Shown: piece by piece, positions 61,273 through 64,000 of the stretch
Layout: the number at the start of each line of letters is the position of its first letter
How positions within the stretch are numbered: the stretch's first letter is position 1
NCBI GenBank assembly: GCA_949361645.1
Contig: OX442436.1
Span: 3,906,032 to 3,970,031, forward strand
Origin: Spongilla lacustris
Lineage: Eukaryota > Porifera > Demospongiae > Spongillida > Spongillidae
Direction of reading: 5' to 3'
Length of the DNA stretch: 64,000 bases
Notes under the pieces: model-generated
Database searches by the model: none
Told to the model about the DNA's origin: nothing
Seen by the model: the letters and a program-made list of their open reading frames with translations, nothing else
Position numbers and translations under genes: made by a program

Positions 61273-62502
61273 TGCTCAAGTCCTGCTTTTAGTGAAAGAT
61301 GTTCTACGGTTCAGGCCAATGGAAATTAAGGAGATGCATCTGAGCAGTGTTTATAAATTTGCTAAAGAATTAATTTATTTATGACGAAATGTGATGCACA
61401 ACATGTTTTTATGCTTCAAAATTCACCAGTTTTATTTAATGGATAGCTGGTAACACACTCTTAATATAGTGTTATTGGTTTTGTGGGATGAGAATTCCTT
61501 GATGTGGGATGTTTCTTTCAATGGTAGCAGCCATTTTAATTCCTACGCCAGATGATAGGAAACCAGTAATGGTTGGCCATTGTTTGTGACAGCTCTTACA
61601 GCCTGCATCTGAGCAATTCAGAACCGCTCTATGTCACATATGATAGAGCTCTATACGTGCCCACTCTGCATTGCCATGACACGCATTCTAATGGATTGTT
61701 CTCACAACACAAACTTTCTTTGTACAACACAGTGCCATGTACATGTATGATGAGATTACAAATTTTAGGGATCAAAATCAAATGCCTAAACACATCTGGT
61801 CTTTAGAACATGGCTGGCCTCACCTGAATCTTCTTGGTTAGTGTGTATATTCTACCAGTTGGACCAGTGTTGTTGGATGGACTCGTGTTAGCCAGAGTAG
61901 ACAAATGGTGAGCTTCTCTTTGAGCTGCTGCACTATCTCCTCTACTACATCACCCACAGTCGGTGCAACTTGTTTTCTCCTTCCACACTGTTCATTTTTC
62001 TTCTGCAACAAGGAAGGACTGACAGATTCATTGTAACTATCAATGTATTCCTCCTTTCAGGTGAATTCAGAGCCGAGAATTGCTGCTGTCAAAACCCCCA
62101 GGTATTGCAGCAGTATCCATAGGCTCAGACGAAGCAACTGATATATTAAGGGCATTGATTTCCTTGTGGCAAGCTGAACATCTGTACTGTCGGGCAAAAG
62201 TCCAAGTGATGGATGCTGATAGAATTGTTTGAGGAATATACCTCAAATCCCACTTCTGAAGCTTGAGATAGCGTTTCAATGGATCGCAACAACATTTTTG
62301 GAAAGATGAAGACATGTCGTGCTAGCATACACCGAATCAGATGTTGTGCAGTTGCAAGGAAACGTTTATATACTTGTCATGGAGCAAAGTTGACTTGGAG
62401 GATAATGAAGAGGGTAGACTCACTGATGAAAGGGTGCCAGACTAGTAAAAAGGTGAAAGTGAACCCATTGTCATGCGCTGGACCCAAGTCATACCTGTAA
62501 GG
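61273..62502 (+). repeat. Left arm of a long inverted repeat
   Basis: The reverse complement of this arm lies at 62545-64000. Outer ends TGCTCAAG (61273) and CTTGAGCA (window end) pair. Inner ends ATACCTGTAAGG and CCTTACAGGTAT pair across a 42-bp AT-rich spacer. Similarity is high but not perfect, with small indels. A minus-strand frame (start MSSSFQKCCCDPLKRYLKL, about 62067-62315) is mirrored by a plus-strand frame in the right arm. I do not recognise its product. Confidence 0.92.
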
Positions 62503-62544
62503 AATAAAGTGTATACTCTTTTTTAAAAATTAAAAGACTTGAAC

Positions 62545-64000
62545 CCTTACAGGTATGACTAGGGTCCAGTGCATGGCAATGGGTTCACTGTCACCATTTT
62601 AACTAGTCTGGCACCCTTTCATCAGTCTATCCTCTTCATTATCCTCCAAGTCACCTTTGCTCCATGACAGGTATATAAACGTTTCCTTGCAACTGCACAA
62701 CATCTGATTCGGTGTATGCTAGCATGTCATGTCTTCATCTTTCCAAAAATGTTGTTGCGATCCATTGAAACGCTATCTCAAGCTATTTGAAGTGGGATTT
62801 GAAATATATTCCTCGAACAACTCTATCAGCATCCATCACTTGGACTTCTGCCCTACCAGTATATGTATGTTCAGCTTGCCACAAAGAAAATCAATGCCCG
62901 TATTAAATCAGTTGCTTCGTCTGAGCCTATGGATACTGCTGCAATACCTGGGGTTGTTGACAGCAGCAATTCTCGGCTCTGAATTCACCTGAAAGGAGGA
63001 ATCTATTGATAGTTCCAATGAATCTGTCAGTCCTTCCTTGTTGCAGAAGAAAAATGGACAGGAATAAACAGTGTGGAAGGAGAAAAACACAGCAAGTTGC
63101 ACTGGCTGTTTGTGGGTGATGTAGAGGAGATAGTGCAGCAGCTCAAGAAGCTCACTATTTGTCTACCCTGAGCATGAGGATGTATTGGGCTAACACGAGT
63201 CAATCCAACAACACTGGTCCAACTTGTAGAACATACACACTAAGCAAGAAGATTCAGGTGAGGCCAGCCATGTTCTAAAGACCAGATGTGTTTAGGCATT
63301 TTGCCCTAAAATTTGTAATCTCATCATACGTGGCGCTGTGTTGTGCAAAGAAAGTTTGTGTTGTGAGAACACTCCATTAGAATGCGTGTCATGGCAATGG
63401 GGAGCGGGCACGTATAGAGCTCTAGGCGTGTTAATGTGGCGCGCGAAAAGCGGACTCGGGACGAGGCGGTGTTTTTTCAATCAAGTGTGTCTGGACAGCA
63501 CCGCGGGTGCAATTTGACCTCGGATTTGGAGTCGGCATCGTCGGCGCTTCGCGCCTTGTAGACCTAAACCATCAAGCCCTAATCTTACTTCCTGACTACG
63601 CTTCCAGCTTCTTTATCTTATTCGCGGCATAGAACGGTACTGAATTGCCAACCATTAGTGGTTTCCTATCATAATACTACTATCAAAACTGTTAAGAGGA
63701 TTGCGTAACCACTAGACAACTCAGGTAGGAATTAAAATGGCTACTACCATTGAAAGAGAAGCCCCGCATAAAGGAATTCTCATCCCACAAAACCAATAAC
63801 ACTACATATAGAGTGATAAAATAAAACCTGTGAAATTTTGAAGCATAAAAACGTTGTGCATCACATTTTGTCATCAATTCATGGTAAAATAATTCCATTC
63901 TTTAGCAAATTTAATTTTACTAACACTGCTCAGATGCATCTCCTTAACTTCCATTGGCCTGAAGCATAGAACATCTTTCACTAACAGCAGAACTTGAGCA
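62545..64000 (-). repeat. Right arm of a long inverted repeat (runs off the window)
   Basis: Reverse complement of 61273-62502, with a GC-rich segment at about 63424-63640 replacing about 70 bp of the left arm. The outer limit may lie beyond 64000. The mirrored frame at 62729-62992 starts with the same 19 residues as in the left arm and then diverges by frameshift. Another stretch at about 63115-63160 reads VGDVEEIVQQLKKLTICL on the plus strand. It may be a fragment of an unknown coding sequence. Confidence 0.9.
63424..63640. other. GC-rich segment unique to the right arm
   Basis: About 215 bp with many CG dinucleotides (GCGCGCGAAAAGCGG, GACGAGGCGG, CGTCGGCGCTTCGCGCC), contrasting with the AT-rich surroundings. 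It has no counterpart in the left arm. It may be an insertion or a replaced promoter/CpG-rich segment. No coding evidence. Confidence 0.6.

Noticed and set aside
1..64000. tRNA or rRNA genes
   Set aside because: No A-box/B-box pair or cloverleaf, and no rRNA-like conserved block, was noticed by eye. A tRNAscan or Infernal run would be decisive.

Overview
The window is eukaryotic, nuclear, AT-rich animal DNA. Genes are split by canonical GT-AG introns, there is no operon logic, and there are many microsatellites, very long poly-G tracts and several families of small DNA transposons. A giant sacsin-like ATPase with a C-terminal HEPN domain, expanded death-domain genes, a lysozyme-like domain and degenerate reverse-transcriptase elements suggest an early-branching marine invertebrate. 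A sponge is my best guess, but this is inference and nothing in the sequence proves it.

Layout. 1-4036: repeat-rich flank with no gene seen. 4037-15168: first copy of an ~11 kb segment, carrying a minus-strand gene for a death domain joined to a DUF4384-like domain (4175-10656) and, upstream of it, a lysozyme-like gene broken by a 130-bp deletion (12291-13274). 15169-17590: nested inverted-repeat elements, including a perfect 48-bp-arm hairpin. 17591-30643: a plus-strand sacsin/HEPN gene of three exons. Its first intron holds a dead reverse-transcriptase element, itself split by a TTAA-flanked piggyBac-like MITE. 31480-32360: a Ty3/gypsy-type pol relic split by another MITE. 33538-45014: second copy of the 11 kb segment, with an intact death-DUF4384 gene (33659-39117) and an intact lysozyme-like gene (42786-43718), plus a ~2 kb GGGA array just upstream of the start codon. 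45975-48850 and 53680-61065: a second duplicated unit, each copy with a shorter death-domain gene lacking the DUF4384-like half. The later copy is split by a ~3.7 kb intron holding another reverse-transcriptase relic. 61273-64000: a long inverted repeat that runs off the window.

The strongest result is a family of four death-domain genes, all on the minus strand, reconstructed exon by exon. They share a 10-nt first coding exon (Met-Ser-Glu), an identically placed intron inside the death domain, and mostly matching intron phases. Two members (414 and 409 aa by my model) continue into a domain whose motif order fits DUF4384, a family I know mainly from bacteria, partly encoded by a 24-nt microexon. 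Two members (180 and 138 aa) end after a Ser/Pro-rich tail.

Read together, clustered death-domain adaptors, lysozyme-like proteins and a sacsin-HEPN ATPase could form a fast-evolving cell-death or immune locus. That functional link is inference from family membership and clustering. Insertions present in only one copy of the 11 kb duplication give several independent, well-defined transposon target sites.
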